The position numbers and the translations under genes are program-made. Of a stretch of DNA of 64,000 bases, positions 34,901 through 46,300 are shown one piece after another. The notes below the pieces were generated by a model. It did not search any database. It was not told where the DNA came from and saw nothing but the letters and a program-made list of their open reading frames with translations. Source of the DNA: Astropecten irregularis (Eukaryota > Echinodermata > Asteroidea > Paxillosida > Astropectinidae); NCBI GenBank assembly GCA_963971285.1, contig OZ020255.1, positions 18,186,931-18,250,930 of the forward strand, given 5' to 3'. Each line of letters opens with the position of its first letter. Position 1 is the stretch's first letter.

Positions 34901-37900
34901 TAGGCAAGTGATGAGAGGGAGGCATAAAGGATGAAACAGAATAAAGCAATTAAGTGCCAATGTTTATATACCTGTACAGGTTCTCCGCAACTGCTGTTTC
35001 ATTGTTAGCATAACCCCTGTCATCCTCAGTGAAGCTGAACCCGGTACCGACCTAAGTAAGGAAAGGTTGTCAAGTAATAACATTTTAGAAAACTGTGACT
35101 CATCAGGAATTATACATACAAGCTGTTGAGCATGAAATACGAAATATAGGGAATGTACTCAAATTCCACAAACATCTAAATGACAAAAGATGAATTTCTA
35201 CCAGAAGTTGTGCTTAACATTGAGGGATTTTCTTTGATTATCATTAATGATTCTTAAATTTCGGGGAGGTGTGAAATGAAAGGGGATTCACTGTAATACA
35301 TCAAACTCAAATTCCTCTGTAACAAGGACATTTCAAATTCCTCAAATTACCGGGTTGTCGATGTAGAGCACAGAATACTTGGCAGTCCAGGTGTATTTCC
35401 TTGGCAACACTGAAACAAAAAAATTCCAAACAATAAAGTTTCACTTCAAGTGGAATAGTAAGAACCATCAAGGTCATTTAAAAATATACTTCATGACAGA
35501 ACAGTACAGATGTGCATTTTCAAATAATGACTTACAATATATAATTATTTCTTTTTCATCTCTATTTGTGCTCAGTGGCGAAAGATGCTGAGAATATCTT
35601 GGATGGAACACAAAAACCAACGATTTCGTCCAAAGCCCACTAGTGCCAGAGCATGAATAGAAACAAACTGATGTATTTTGGTCATGTTTCAAGAAGGAGA
35701 AGGAGACAGCATTGTGATGACAATCGTCCAGGGTAACATCGAAGGAAGGCGTAAACAAGGGAAGACAAAAGGCGCTTACAAAACAGAGACTCAGGCTCCT
35801 TCTTAGGCTCTGGCTCCATTTTGTGAATCCATTCTGAAATAACGGGTATCAAAAAGAGGCTTTTGACTGTGATTCAGAAGTAGATTCTCTGGTTTGAAAA
35901 GGAAAACAAAGCTCCAGCTTCAATGAAAAATCACAACCTATATTTTCAGCATATGGATGTCAGAGTTGGAGCCTGAGCTTGAGCCTGAGCCTCCATTTCC
36001 TAAATGCCCAAAGACTCTGTTGGACTGACGGTAGTAAAGAGTTGACAGGTTTATCCCTAAATGGAGCCTTATACCAATCAGTTAAGGATAGACAGAGGTT
36101 TAACTCTATCATCAGAAGGGTCACAAGGAGTCAGCCATGACTCATATGTCAGTGCTGTGAGACTCGAGTCCAGTCTCGGACTTGAGTCCGGTCTCTAGAC
36201 TCGAGTCCGGGCTCGCAACCGATTTTGCCGAAACAAATTGTGTGAATTTGATTTTTTATGTATATTATGCATGCAGGACTCGGACTCGGTCTCGGTCTCG
36301 GACTCGGACTCGGACTCGGACTCAGGTGTGTTGACTCGGTCTTGGTCTCGGACTCGAATGGACTGGACTCGGACTCGGACTGACCAGACTCGGACACAGC
36401 ACTGACTACGATAACGATGTGTTTGACTGAAATCAAGTGAATTTTACGATTACTAGAAGGAAATTGAAACACAATACAAGGTGCAGAATACTTACACTTG
36501 AGATCCTTGGTAACAGCGAACGGTCCGTTCTCGACAAACAAACCAAACATTGAAGAGCTACCTGGACCACCTTGTAACCATAGCAACACAGGAGCATTAT
36601 CTGGATCTGACTGTTGAAGAAAGACCAAACAAGAGAATAGTGGCAAGGGTAAAATGCTTGAGGGAAACTGACTGAATTTGAAGTCGTTGAAAAGTGAACA
36701 AAGAAAAATTGACGGAGGGGTTCGAACCATACCGTACCGGTGCTCTTACCAACTGAGCTATCCAGCCTTATTTGGGTGGTGTCCCTTATAGTAAATTATC
36801 TTTGTTTTGTTTTGCAGTCAGATGCCATGAAACTACTCACATACATTTTATGCAAATCCTGACAAGTTATTATAGATTTTGTTAACCCTGCACTTTAGTG
36901 ATCTGAGTCCTACCTGGGATGGGAAAAACCAGAAGAACAAATTGTTGTTGAATTCCTTGTTCACCGTCAGAAATCCTGAGGAATAAAATATTATGACTGT
37001 TTTAATGGCCTACCCGGTACATGTCACACCCGGGCAATTTTTATGGGTAAACCGGAACCAACCAAACAGCTATGCAAACGGCTGACTTTGGTAGAACAGA
37101 GTGATATTATCTTCTGGCAGTATATCATAGAGTGAGGGATGATTGGAGATGGAAGGCGTATGTGGAAGGTAGGTAGTCAGGAGCATCCATTCAGAAAGAT
37201 CTTTTCATATGAGGGGAAGAAAACGAGTTTAAATGATTACCTGAATAACTCTTGACTGCTGTGCCGTTCAGCTTCCCAACAAGGCTCAGAGCTTGACCTA
37301 ACATCGGGGATGAGATTGACCAATGATGAAAAATATATGAAAACAGCTGACAGGGAGCATAATCAATCTGAACTCTGAAAATCTCCTATACTTTTGTACA
37401 TAGCCTGTGAGGAAAAAAACATCTAATATCTAAAACAAAAAAAATTGAAATCAGATAAAAATCTGAGGAAATCTCATCCCTGTAGAAAAGATAGGCACAA
37501 AAGAACCCACAAAAAGGTAGTATCATACTTTGGTTTTTGTCACAGAAATACAGATTCGTGGGCAAAAATATCAAGGAAGATACAGTAAAAGTAATCTGTG
37601 AAAATTGCAGTCCTATACGTTGCCCACTTTTTGAGAAAACAGCGAAAAACGGCCACAGTATTTCTTAAGTATTTTCTCTTTTATTTTTGATATTTTAAAA
37701 GATCAAAAAGATTTTCGGTCGTTGTTTTACTAATTTCTGGATAAATACACCATTTCAGGCGGAAAAATTTTAACAGTATGTTTCTACCACCACCATCTTC
37801 AAAACCTGTAAGTTATACGTAAATCTGTGAACATTTCTGTTTTTGTCTCTTACCAAAGTATGATACTACCTTTAAATAAACTTTTCAGATGTCTCATTAT

Positions 37901-38455
37901 ATTGATATAAAACTTGAATGAACACTCAGCTGATAGCTAAGCTGGAAGATAACAGGTTGTTCACCTTTTAATGACTGAACTCAACATTATTATACATACT
38001 CCAAAAAGACTAAGGGAAGCCATTTTTGTTTCTATATTTTGTTCTTTATTCAGAACATCTTCAGGAATGAACGAAATATAGAATCAAAAATGGCTTCCCT
38101 TAGTCTTTTTGGAGTTTGTATAATATTGAGTTAATATTGAGTATCTGAATATTATCAGTGGATCACCATCTGGTTCAATGACTTATAGTTTATAGATGAT
38201 TTACTGATACCTAGGGATAATTGATTGATTAATAGGCTAATTACCTTGCTTGATTTGTCCTTTCTCGATGTATGGAGTCAGGAACAGTGGTTGGCCTGGG
38301 TCAATACCTGTATTAAGAGCATAAGCAGGGGGGCAGGGTGCAGCATGCTTGCTCAGGAAACCTCCTCCACGTTTGCATTTGCCCTCAGTACCCGGTACGT
38401 TAACCAGAATACACACTGTTAGAACAGTGAGGACTGCACGTAGTGTTGAATACAT
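28952..38455 (-). CDS. CPVL: CPVL-like serine carboxypeptidase (13 coding exons)
   Basis: Exons on - in coding order: 38455-38245, 37297-37241, 36975-36914, 36610-36496, 35409-35351, 35051-34972, 34341-34275, 33574-33452, 32679-32548, 31805-31716, 31019-30843, 29991-29812 and 29056-28952. They join to 1458 nt, 485 residues, and all are GT-AG. The start [18 protein letters not shown] opens a signal peptide. [27 protein letters not shown] (oxyanion hole, 121-133), [35 protein letters not shown] and [11 protein letters not shown] are hallmark S10 peptidase blocks. The triad is Ser218, Asp400 and His459. NGT, NIT and NLT are possible glycosylation sites. The enzyme should trim C-terminal residues in lysosomes, endosomes or outside the cell; substrates are unknown. 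Human CPVL has 476 residues. Several introns carry MITEs. Confidence 0.96.
29573..29756. mobile_element. Inverted-end element, family W
   Basis: Perfect inverted ends CTAAGGCCCATGTCACAC, then GAGGCAACTTTTACAGGCA on the left and the inverse on the right. 184 bp, in the last CPVL intron. Worn relatives lie near 11735-11775 and 37010-37050. Confidence 0.85.
30201..30555 (+). repeat. ATCA/ATCG tandem array with a unit near 60 bp
   Basis: Runs of ATCAATCA and ATCGATCA are organised in a higher unit with CGATTAATCAATCGATCA and ATTGATCAACTTCAATC, repeated about four times. It lies in a CPVL intron. TGAT/ATCA symmetry makes each unit self-complementary. Confidence 0.9.
30570..30775 (+). mobile_element. 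tRNA-derived SINE
   Basis: The head GGCTGGGTAGCTCAGTTGAT is a near-perfect tRNA A-box region, and GATTCAAATCCCG is a B-box. The body TTTGTTCACTTTTCAAT follows. The stretch before the head (AAAGATAATTGACTATTAGG) is also shared with the inverted copies, so it belongs to the element. The anticodon arm is not that of a normal tRNA. Confidence 0.8.
31155..31448. mobile_element. Fold-back element with 14-bp direct repeats
   Basis: The inverted arms GTGAGACTTGCGGAGACACC and CACCATGTATAATACTCTTT (left), with inverse copies on the right, span 31157-31412. The direct repeat TTAGAAACATATTA sits at 31141-31154 and 31449-31462. The centre has ACGTTTCGA and GACTAGAGCACAC motifs on both strands. The long duplication fits target-primed retrotransposition better than a cut-and-paste transposon. 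Confidence 0.75.
31896..32050. mobile_element. Family C palindromic element, copy 5
   Basis: In a CPVL intron, with slightly longer interior than other copies. Confidence 0.75.
32389..32530. mobile_element. Family C palindromic element, copy 6
   Basis: Its inner edge is only about 18 bp from the splice donor of the CPVL exon 32679-32548, so it occupies the start of that intron in the pre-mRNA. Confidence 0.8.
33010..33360 (-). mobile_element. tRNA-derived SINE interrupted by a family V element
   Basis: On -, a tRNA-like head (TAGTCTAGTGGTGTGCCATC) lies at 33300-33360 and the B-box half (TGTGGGTTTGAATCCCACC) at 33024-33050. Between them a complete family V element, 33051-33299, has split the tRNA-like region. 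Confidence 0.75.
33051..33299. mobile_element. Family V inverted-end element, copy 2 (nested)
   Basis: Ends CCAGGGCCAATTTCATAGAG and the inverse CTATGAAATTGGTCCCTGG. It is inserted within the SINE described at 33010. Confidence 0.8.
33699..33920. mobile_element. Family A element, copy 5
   Basis: In the CPVL intron between exons 7 and 8, immediately followed by copy 6 about 55 bp away. Confidence 0.75.
33974..34242. mobile_element. Family A element, copy 6, with GGAGCC expansion
   Basis: Ends GGGGCCTTTCTCAAAGC and GCTTTGAGAAAGGCCC. The right inner part has expanded into about twelve GGAGCC/GGAGCT hexamers (34153-34222). It ends 33 bp from a CPVL splice donor. Confidence 0.85.
35769..36010. 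mobile_element. Family A element, copy 7
   Basis: Reverse orientation, in the CPVL intron between exons 4 and 5. GAGCCT/GAGCTT hexamers precede the right end. Confidence 0.75.
36160..36395 (+). repeat. GACTCG hexamer-rich tract
   Basis: Many GACTCG, GTCTCG and GACTCGAGTCC units in both orientations lie about 100 bp from CPVL exon 36610-36496. A long - frame through it continues from the exon but is not part of the protein. Confidence 0.8.
36665..36850 (-). mobile_element. tRNA-derived SINE, inverted
   Basis: On - the head GGCTGGATAGCTCAGTTGGT, then AAGAGCACCGG and GGTTCGAACC, closely resembles a tRNA. It is followed by the shared 3' body TTGTTCACTTTTCAA. It lies in CPVL intron 3. Confidence 0.8.
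37513..37875. mobile_element. TTAA-type MITE, family B, copy 2
   Basis: Inverted ends AGGTAGTATCATACTTTGG; the right edge keeps TTAA and the left edge has mutated to AAAA. It lies in CPVL intron 1. Confidence 0.85.
37981..38129. mobile_element. Fold-back element
   Basis: Arms of about 45 bp (CTCCAAAAAGACTAAGGGAA and its inverse TTCCCTTAGTCTTTTTGGAG) surround a loop with GAACATCTTCAGGAATGAAC. It lies 116 bp from CPVL exon 1. Confidence 0.85.
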
Positions 38456-40331
38456 GGTGTTGTCCAGCTGTGAGGGCAATCAAAATGAGACTATTTGAGT
38501 TAGGTAATCAATTTTTATTAAATTGTTTCCGTAACATACGCATGATCCTAGACGGACTGTGCTTCTAGATTCGGAAGGCTCACACATCATGGAGTAAGCC
38601 TTCTATTAAAATCTAGAAGTAGACGGACTGCATACATGTATTTGAATTTGAAAAGAATAGGGCTGTAGATGGCTCTCTTTTAAAATCTGTCTCTCTCTGG
38701 TCGCCATTCATAGCCCTACTTCAAGGCATGACATAAACGAGATCCAAAGAGCAGAATTGTCACAATCTTTCAATTTCAAAATCTTCTCAAATAAAAAAGT
38801 TACTGCAGCTTTAGTTCAGTGGGCGTGGCATACTTTAACCAGCGGAGGAATAAGACATTTAATTACTATATTTAGTAATACAAGCTAATGCATAATGCAC
38901 ATGTTGTAGGCCTACACTGAAATAATTTCGGAAAGAATTCCACTGATGACCATTATTTGTGCACAACTCTATGGAACCAACAGAGGGCGTTTTGAGCAAA
39001 ATGGCACCGCTGTATTGGAAGTGTACAATTTGTAGGTAAAAAACCCTTAAAACTCACTTTTCAGATATGCTACCCAAGTTTTCCACACCTGAGATTGAAG
39101 TTCATCATAATTTGTATCCAATAAGTTAACTCTTGGAGGATATAATCCTTTTTCCGTAATGGTCATCAGTGGAATTCTTTCCATAATTTCCACGTCTTCC
39201 TTTGCCTTTTCAACTGAAGGCTCCCTATAGCTACTCTCTGACCAATACTCATTCGGCTATACCGTTGACTGCAAGCCCAAGCCTTTGAAACTTGGCCCAA
39301 AAGACCCAAGGTCAGGACAAAAATCAAAAAGCTGAAAATGAAGAAACTAAACATTTAACACAGTTAGAGTGACCTCTAGAAAATTGAGTCTGAAGTAGTG
39401 AATCTTCAGAGGAGGTACTAGAGGAGATACCACTAACAAAATGTTCACTTTTCAAACCGCCAGACCCAAAAAAAAGAAGATATTTCTAACTTACATTAGT
39501 TACAAATCGCTTCAGGCAAACCTGCACATCCTCACTGACTGTGGTATCTTTACGGACAATGACGGAAGTGGTACTTCCCCGTTTTGGAGAAAGTGCGCCC
39601 TCTACTGACACAAATTGAGAATAAATTATAGTCTGGTTCTCGCTTCCCAACAATTATCATGAAAATCCCATATCATTAAGACTCGGTACACGACGAATTG
39701 TTAAACACGCGCGACTGTCGATCAATCGATGAGGAAAATAATTTGGTGAGCAAGTGGAAATCCACCTGTTCGGGAACGGAGCTGAGTGTTAAAAACTGCC
39801 AGCAAATTTCCTGTGGTTTGATAGTCTGAGGATTTGTATTCAATAGATCTAGTCAGAGAGGATTTTGGTAGTAGATCTGATCGGAGAGGAGCTTTTTGCA
39901 GGGTAATAAAGCGAGATTCTGGGTATTTTTTATCGGTTGCGCGTGCTTGGAGTTTATGACCGATCGAGTGGTATCTGAGCAGGGGAGCGGCGCCTGAATC
40001 TTCCCCACACCACACCACGGACTCGGCGGGCATCGCGGTTGAGACAACTAGACGGGCAGACATCAGACAGATCTTGGTGACAACTCGCCCCAGCTATAGT
40101 TCATGTCGTTTGACCGATCTTCTGTGAACTGTATTCCATTACAAAGTTTCAGGCCCCTAGGTTTGTTTCCAGGGCTTTTCGTTGAATTTACTGCAAACGA
40201 ATTTCTTTTACTCAAAACTGAAATAATTTGAGGTACGGCGGTGTTCCTATTTTTTGCTGGAGGTGATCGAGCTGCATATTACTACTCTACACAGTGGAAG
40301 AGTACGTGGGATTCCTTGATAACTCGTCATT
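38456..40331. promoter_or_regulatory. Divergent promoter region of CPVL and SLC38A11-like gene
   Basis: The two start codons face away from each other across 1.9 kb. On -, CCCTCACAG at 38476-38468 with an upstream CTAAC looks like a splice acceptor 12 nt before the CPVL ATG, so CPVL probably has a non-coding first exon further upstream. The least repetitive, most CpG-containing part is 39560-40330, the best candidate for both start sites. No TATA box was identified. Confidence 0.5.
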
Positions 40332-43300
40332 ATGGCAGAGAGTCCGACAGAAAAAACTCACATTGCCAGCAATGAGGTAATTATATTTTTTGTGACATTT
40401 TAATCGAATTTGATTTATTTCAGTGGAAAGTTTCTTCACTTTATGTTTAGTACTTTTTAGTAGTTATTAATTTTAAATGTTGAGTTTTTAAAAAACAATC
40501 TTATGTGGCCACTGAATTTTTTCTTACTAAAGTGTTATCTAGTACTAGTACATCCCTAGTTGCGATGATTGTAACCCTAAGGTCCCAGTCCCCATGTCAG
40601 ACCTAGGGTTACGATCATCGCAACTAGTACATCCCATAACTAGTTGCGATGATCGTAACCCTAAGGTCCCTGTCCCCATGTCAGACCTAGGGTTACGATC
40701 ATCGCAACTAATCCCATAACATGCATTGTAATGGTGTCAATCCTTGCACGGAGAAATGAAGGAATTTATTATAATTATTCTTTCTCTTATTTTTCAATAT
40801 AAATTTTGGCTGATGAGCAGTTTTCAGCAGTTTATAACTTATATAAATTTTAATTATTAATTTTATCATCCAAAAGTGGGGGCGTTAATAACCTATTTAT
40901 TTACATTTCTTTTAGTTTTGAGAGAATTTAAGAAAAAAAATTATTATCAAGAAAAATGTATATATTAATTAGTCAATATTGTTCACTGTATTTCTGTGAA
41001 CCGTCTATTCAGTTCTCAGGAAAATGCCAAATGTTTGCCTAAGTCTGTTTTTGATTGCTTTATGGTAAAGTCTTTGTGTAGTAATATGCTTTATGGTATT
41101 TTTTTAAACAGCCCTGCAATTTGTATGCAGTCAACAATATGACTGTACTTAGGTAAATTTTCTGATGTTCATGTTTTCCTGATCACTGAGTCTATATTAT
41201 AATACATTTTTGAATATTTAATCAGGCTATACCATACGTGGCCAGAATTTTGTATTAATTAATCTAAGCACGTTTCCAGCAAGGATAAAAAATGAGCTAT
41301 TAAAATTAGGCTGGTACAGAAAAATAGGCTATTGAATTACCCCATAAATATACTTGTCTGCTTGTGTATGTGACATAGGGCCTAAGACTCAGTCTTTTTT
41401 TTCAAGGTTTTTTTTCTTAATATGAACAACTCTGATGCCAAGACCCCCGCTTTAAATGTAGTATCATACTTTGGTAGGAAACCAAAACAGAAATATTCAC
41501 AGATTTACCTATAGGATTACAGGGTATAAACATGATAAAGACGATGGTGGTAGAAACATATTGTACCATTGAAATTTGTCCGCTTGAAATACTGTATTTA
41601 TCAAGAAATTAGTTAAAGGTAGTATCATACTTTGGTAAGACACCAAAACAGAAATTTTCACAGATTGACGTATAACTTATAGGGTATGAAGATGATGCTG
41701 GTAGAAACCTACCGTTAAAATTTTTCCGCCTGAAATGGTGTATTTCTCCAGAAATTAGTAAAACAACGACCGAAAATCTTGTTGATCTTTTAAAAGATCA
41801 AAAATAAAAGAGAAAAGACTTAAGAAATACTGTGGCTGTTTTTCACTGTTTTCTCAAAAAGTGGGCAACATATGAGACTGAAATTTTCACAGATGACTGT
41901 TACTGTATCTGTCTTGATATTTTTGCCCATAAGCCTTATCACAAATACCGCCTGGTTGATTTTGGACAATGGTGGAAAGGCACCATTGGAAGGAAAAAGA
42001 GGCATATTTTGTCCCTTTTCCCTTCCCACAGTGCCTTTCGACTATTGTCCAAAATCAACCAGGCGGTATTTGTGATAAGGCTTATGAATCTGTATTTCTT
42101 TGATAAAAACCAAAGTATGATACTACCTTTAAAGTAACGACCAACAATATTTTTGATCTTTAAAAGATAAAAAGCAACTGTGACAAGATTAAAGAAAATT
42201 CTGTGGGAATTACCTTTAAGGGTGCCCTTCTGGTGAACTTTGGAAATGGGCTGGTAGATTTTCCTTGATTTCTGCAAGCTTCATAATATAATCCATGCAC
42301 TGTATGCACGGCCAGGTTTTCTCAATACCTTTTCCACTGCCAATAAAACACAATACAACGGAATACAATGTAGTTCAATAGGTCCACCCTTTGCAGTGTG
42401 GTAATAACTGTGGTTGCGGTTAACTTCATTCAAGTGGGTAAAATGTAAAATGCTCAGTTCTGCACTTCCCTAACCCCCTAGGTGTTTGTGTGGGTACCAG
42501 GGTTCTAGCCACGGTGGGCGGCGCTGGGCGGGCCAGCCCGGCACTGGAAATTTGCGCCCGGAACGTCTGAAATGAACTCTGCCGCCCAGCACAAATTTCC
42601 GCAGAGTGAATAAAACTATTGCCAATATCATGAACTTTGATCACATTCCTGAATTAAAGTTCACTCTTTTCTGTTATACACCTGAAATTCATTGAATATT
42701 CGTCCTTAAAATGTAGCTTTATACCATTAAATGGCGCTGCCGTCGGAACGGTGAAAATGTTGGCCTTGGACCTTGATCATGTTGCACTGTATTTTTCTCA
42801 CCACGGCTCAACTTCATTTCTAAAGCCCACCACTAAAATTGGTCTGGCTAGAACCCTGGTGGGTACGTACCACATGCTCATTCCAACTCAGTGATGAGTC
42901 CAACATTTAACTGCTGAATCCAATAAATCCAACTTGGCAATTCCAGCGTAACGGACATGATAATCACACACAGTTTTTACCTTATTCAGAGGGATCACAA
43001 AGTAGGATTGGCAGTTTGCAAACAATTTTGCAAACAAGTGGCATTTGGTGTCATGTCCGTTACAGTCACAAGAAGTGCATTTCCTCTACAACTGTTCAAT
43101 GAAATTTCATAAAATTTACTACATTTGTCACTGATAGTCAAATGTGTCGGATAAGCCTAATTAAAATTGTTTGCAAACTGCCAATCCTACTTTGTGACCC
43201 TCTGAATAAGGCAAAAACTGTGTGATTGTCATGTCCGTTACGCTGGAATTGCCCAACTCTGAAATAACTAGTGGCTGTTCTGCACTAGACTGCTGAATCC

Positions 43301-46300
43301 AACAAATCCAACTCATGGCCAAAAATGAGTGTACTGCTGAATCCTACAAATCCAACACTTGGCCAGAAATGAGACGACTACCTGCTCGATCCAACATTAC
43401 ATTATTGTAAAGTAACCTGTTCAATCCAACAAAGTACAAAGAATATCAACCATCTATTTACTGCTCAATCCAACAGTGTCCAACAAGCAGTAAAAACAGT
43501 TGGAATATGTTGTACTGAGCAGGGTTAGGGTTTTAAGCACTTGTACCGGTATATATACATTTTTATATATTCATTATGAGTAATTGAGTATGTACAACAT
43601 ACATTGCACAGTTTTTTTAGTTTTATATAGAAGTTTCATTGATTGGGTCTTTCCGTTGATTGTTGTTTATTTCGGTGATTTTTTTCTGTCAACATGTTTG
43701 TTTTTTCACTTGCTTGCTTGTTTGTAGATCAGTTTCTTTTTCTTTTTCTTTTTGGGGGCGGGCACAAATAACCTTTAAAGGTACATGTAGCATGCAGAAA
43801 GACTTTTGATTTTAAAAATTGTTCGCCTAAGTTGTATATTTATCCATGCAGAAATTAGTCAAACAACGACCAAAAATCTTTTTGATCTTTTAAAAGCTCA
43901 AAAATAAAAGAGGAAAGACTTAAGAAATACTGTGGCTGTTTTTCACTGTTTTCTCAAAAAGTGGGCACCGTATGGGACTGAAATTTTCACAGGTGACTGT
44001 ATCTTCCTTGATAATTTTGCCCATGAATCTGTATTTTTCTACAAAAACCAAAGTATGAAACTACCTTTTAGATTTAAACACCACGGAACCATAAAAGATG
44101 CCAATTTACTGTTGGTTATAGCATTGAGACTCTAAACCCACCAAGTGCACACTTCTTTCACCATCATGAGTAACAAATGGATAAGAAATTAACGTCCATT
44201 TTCAATTAGTCCCAGGTGATTAAATTTTTGATTTGGGGCAGTTATATTAACCTTGCTTTAATAGCGTCCTTGGCACATAAACTGTAGCATTATTACTATA
44301 AGCCTAAGGGACACTAGTCCTCTTGTGATAAGTACATGGGATAAGTAGATTCTATGGCTGGCTCAGGTCCCATATGGCAGGGTTTGTGCATTGTGTACAG
44401 GTAGCAGGTCTACGTGCATCTAATTATATTGCTCCTCCAGTGTAGTTCATCCCTGCATTGCAAAGGAATGACCATGGATGCAAGTGCATACATCAGGCAT
44501 TATAAGATACTATACACATACTGCGTGTACATTCGTATCTCCATTAGACGTCTACTGTACGTACATCACACACTATACTAACTGCCAGTAGTAGTAGATT
44601 ATTACAGTATAAATGGCAACCATGTGGAGTGTTGATTAAATTGCGGAGCATGATTTTTAGATAATTTGTTTTTAATCTAATAGTGGATGGTTGTTGTTGA
44701 CTAGCTAACCGGCTGCAAGGGTTCTGTCATAGGAGTTTAAAGTAGCAGACACAAGATCATATCAAGATCTTTATTAATTCACTGTTGAAGGGTGTAATGT
44801 ACTACATGTTTTGCACTTAACGTTATCATGTAACCCTGACCAAGATACAGGTTATAACAGTTACAAGCAGTGGCGTAGCCAGGATTTTTTAATAGGGGGG
44901 GCCACATGTAAACGATCGAGGATCGACTCATTATTCATTTATCCACTTGTCTCGCACTAGGCCTACTGAATACGTGTGCCAGCATTGAGGCACGTGGTGT
45001 TGTCTTGATGGGGGGGGGGCGGTGAAGAAGGAGGATCCCTTAGACTTTTTTTTTTATGTAATAAAAAAAAAAAAACATTTTTTATTTTTTATTTTTTGAG
45101 CCCTGGCCCCCCCTGTCCCCCCCCTGTCTACGCCAGTGGTTACAAGACCTTTAAAAAAAACGGAAGGCTAGAAAATAAAATTCAAATTTGAAACAAAAAA
45201 AGAAATGAACAGAAAACAAAAAAGTGAAAAAAACATTTTATACAAAATGAAAAAACAAAAATGATGAATACCAACACCAAAAAAGGATAAACAGTTGCAT
45301 AAAAATTTAAACATGTCAAAGAAGATAAAACACAAATTAGACTGAAACAAGACAACAATAAAACACATACAAATGCTGAGTTTGATAAAAAGAAAAGGTA
45401 TGGAATTTAAATTTACCTCTATACCTTTCTAGCTTACCCCCTAGAATAACTTGAAGGCTAAACCGCAATTTCTGCTTTTATCAAAAAGTAATATACATTT
45501 GCCTGTGAGAACTGCATGCACAAATTGGGATACATGTACATCAAGCACTGGCCATATTGTCGTTATTTAGCCATGGCCAGAATAACATCTTGGAATTACA
45601 GTATTGATCATGTTATTGTCAGTGTGCCTTAGCACCTGCTCGTTGCTCATCGTGGCTTCATCCCGTATGTAGTCTATGACCACCTCCTCAAAAATCCTAT
45701 TAACATTATAATCATGTACTTACTTACATACATGTAATACAGTACATTATACATAATGCACACGTATCCTGTGTTCGGTGTATAGGGGCCTAAAAATATG
45801 TTAAAGGTAATATCATACTTTGGTTTTTGTCAAAGAAGTACAGATTCATGGGCAAAAATATCAAGGAAGATACAGTTGCAGTCATATGTAAAAATGTTGT
45901 CCCTTACGATGCCCACTTTTTGAGAAAATCGTGAAAAAACGTCCACAGTATTTCTTAAGGCTTTTCTCTTTTATTTTTGATCTTTTAAAAGATCAAAAAG
46001 ATTTTCGGTTGTTAGTGTTTTTGGATTTTTGGATTTCTGGATTAATTCACCATTTCAGGCGGAAATATTTTAACGGTATGTTTCTACCACCACCATCTTC
46101 ATACCCTGAAAGTTATACGCAAATCTGTGAACATTTCTGTTTTGGTTTCTTACCAAAGTATGATACTACCTTTAAATGAATACAAGTAAAAGTGCTACAA
46201 ACTACTCATTAACCAAAATAATGACCTGAAATAGTAAAGTGCTTAGAGTTTGGATGGTATGATGCTTTGATCCTAGTGCATGTACTGTACACGTATGATC

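Noticed and set aside
36149-36730. 193-residue - frame that includes CPVL residues
   Set aside because: It reads through both splice sites of exon 36610-36496 into intron and the GACTCG tract.
39722-40063. 113-residue open frame on - upstream of CPVL
   Set aside because: No recognisable domain and no frame-compatible link to CPVL exon 1; more likely promoter or 5' UTR sequence.
40556-40710. Interstitial telomere repeat suggested by AACCCTAA
   Set aside because: The motif appears once per hairpin arm and is not in tandem.
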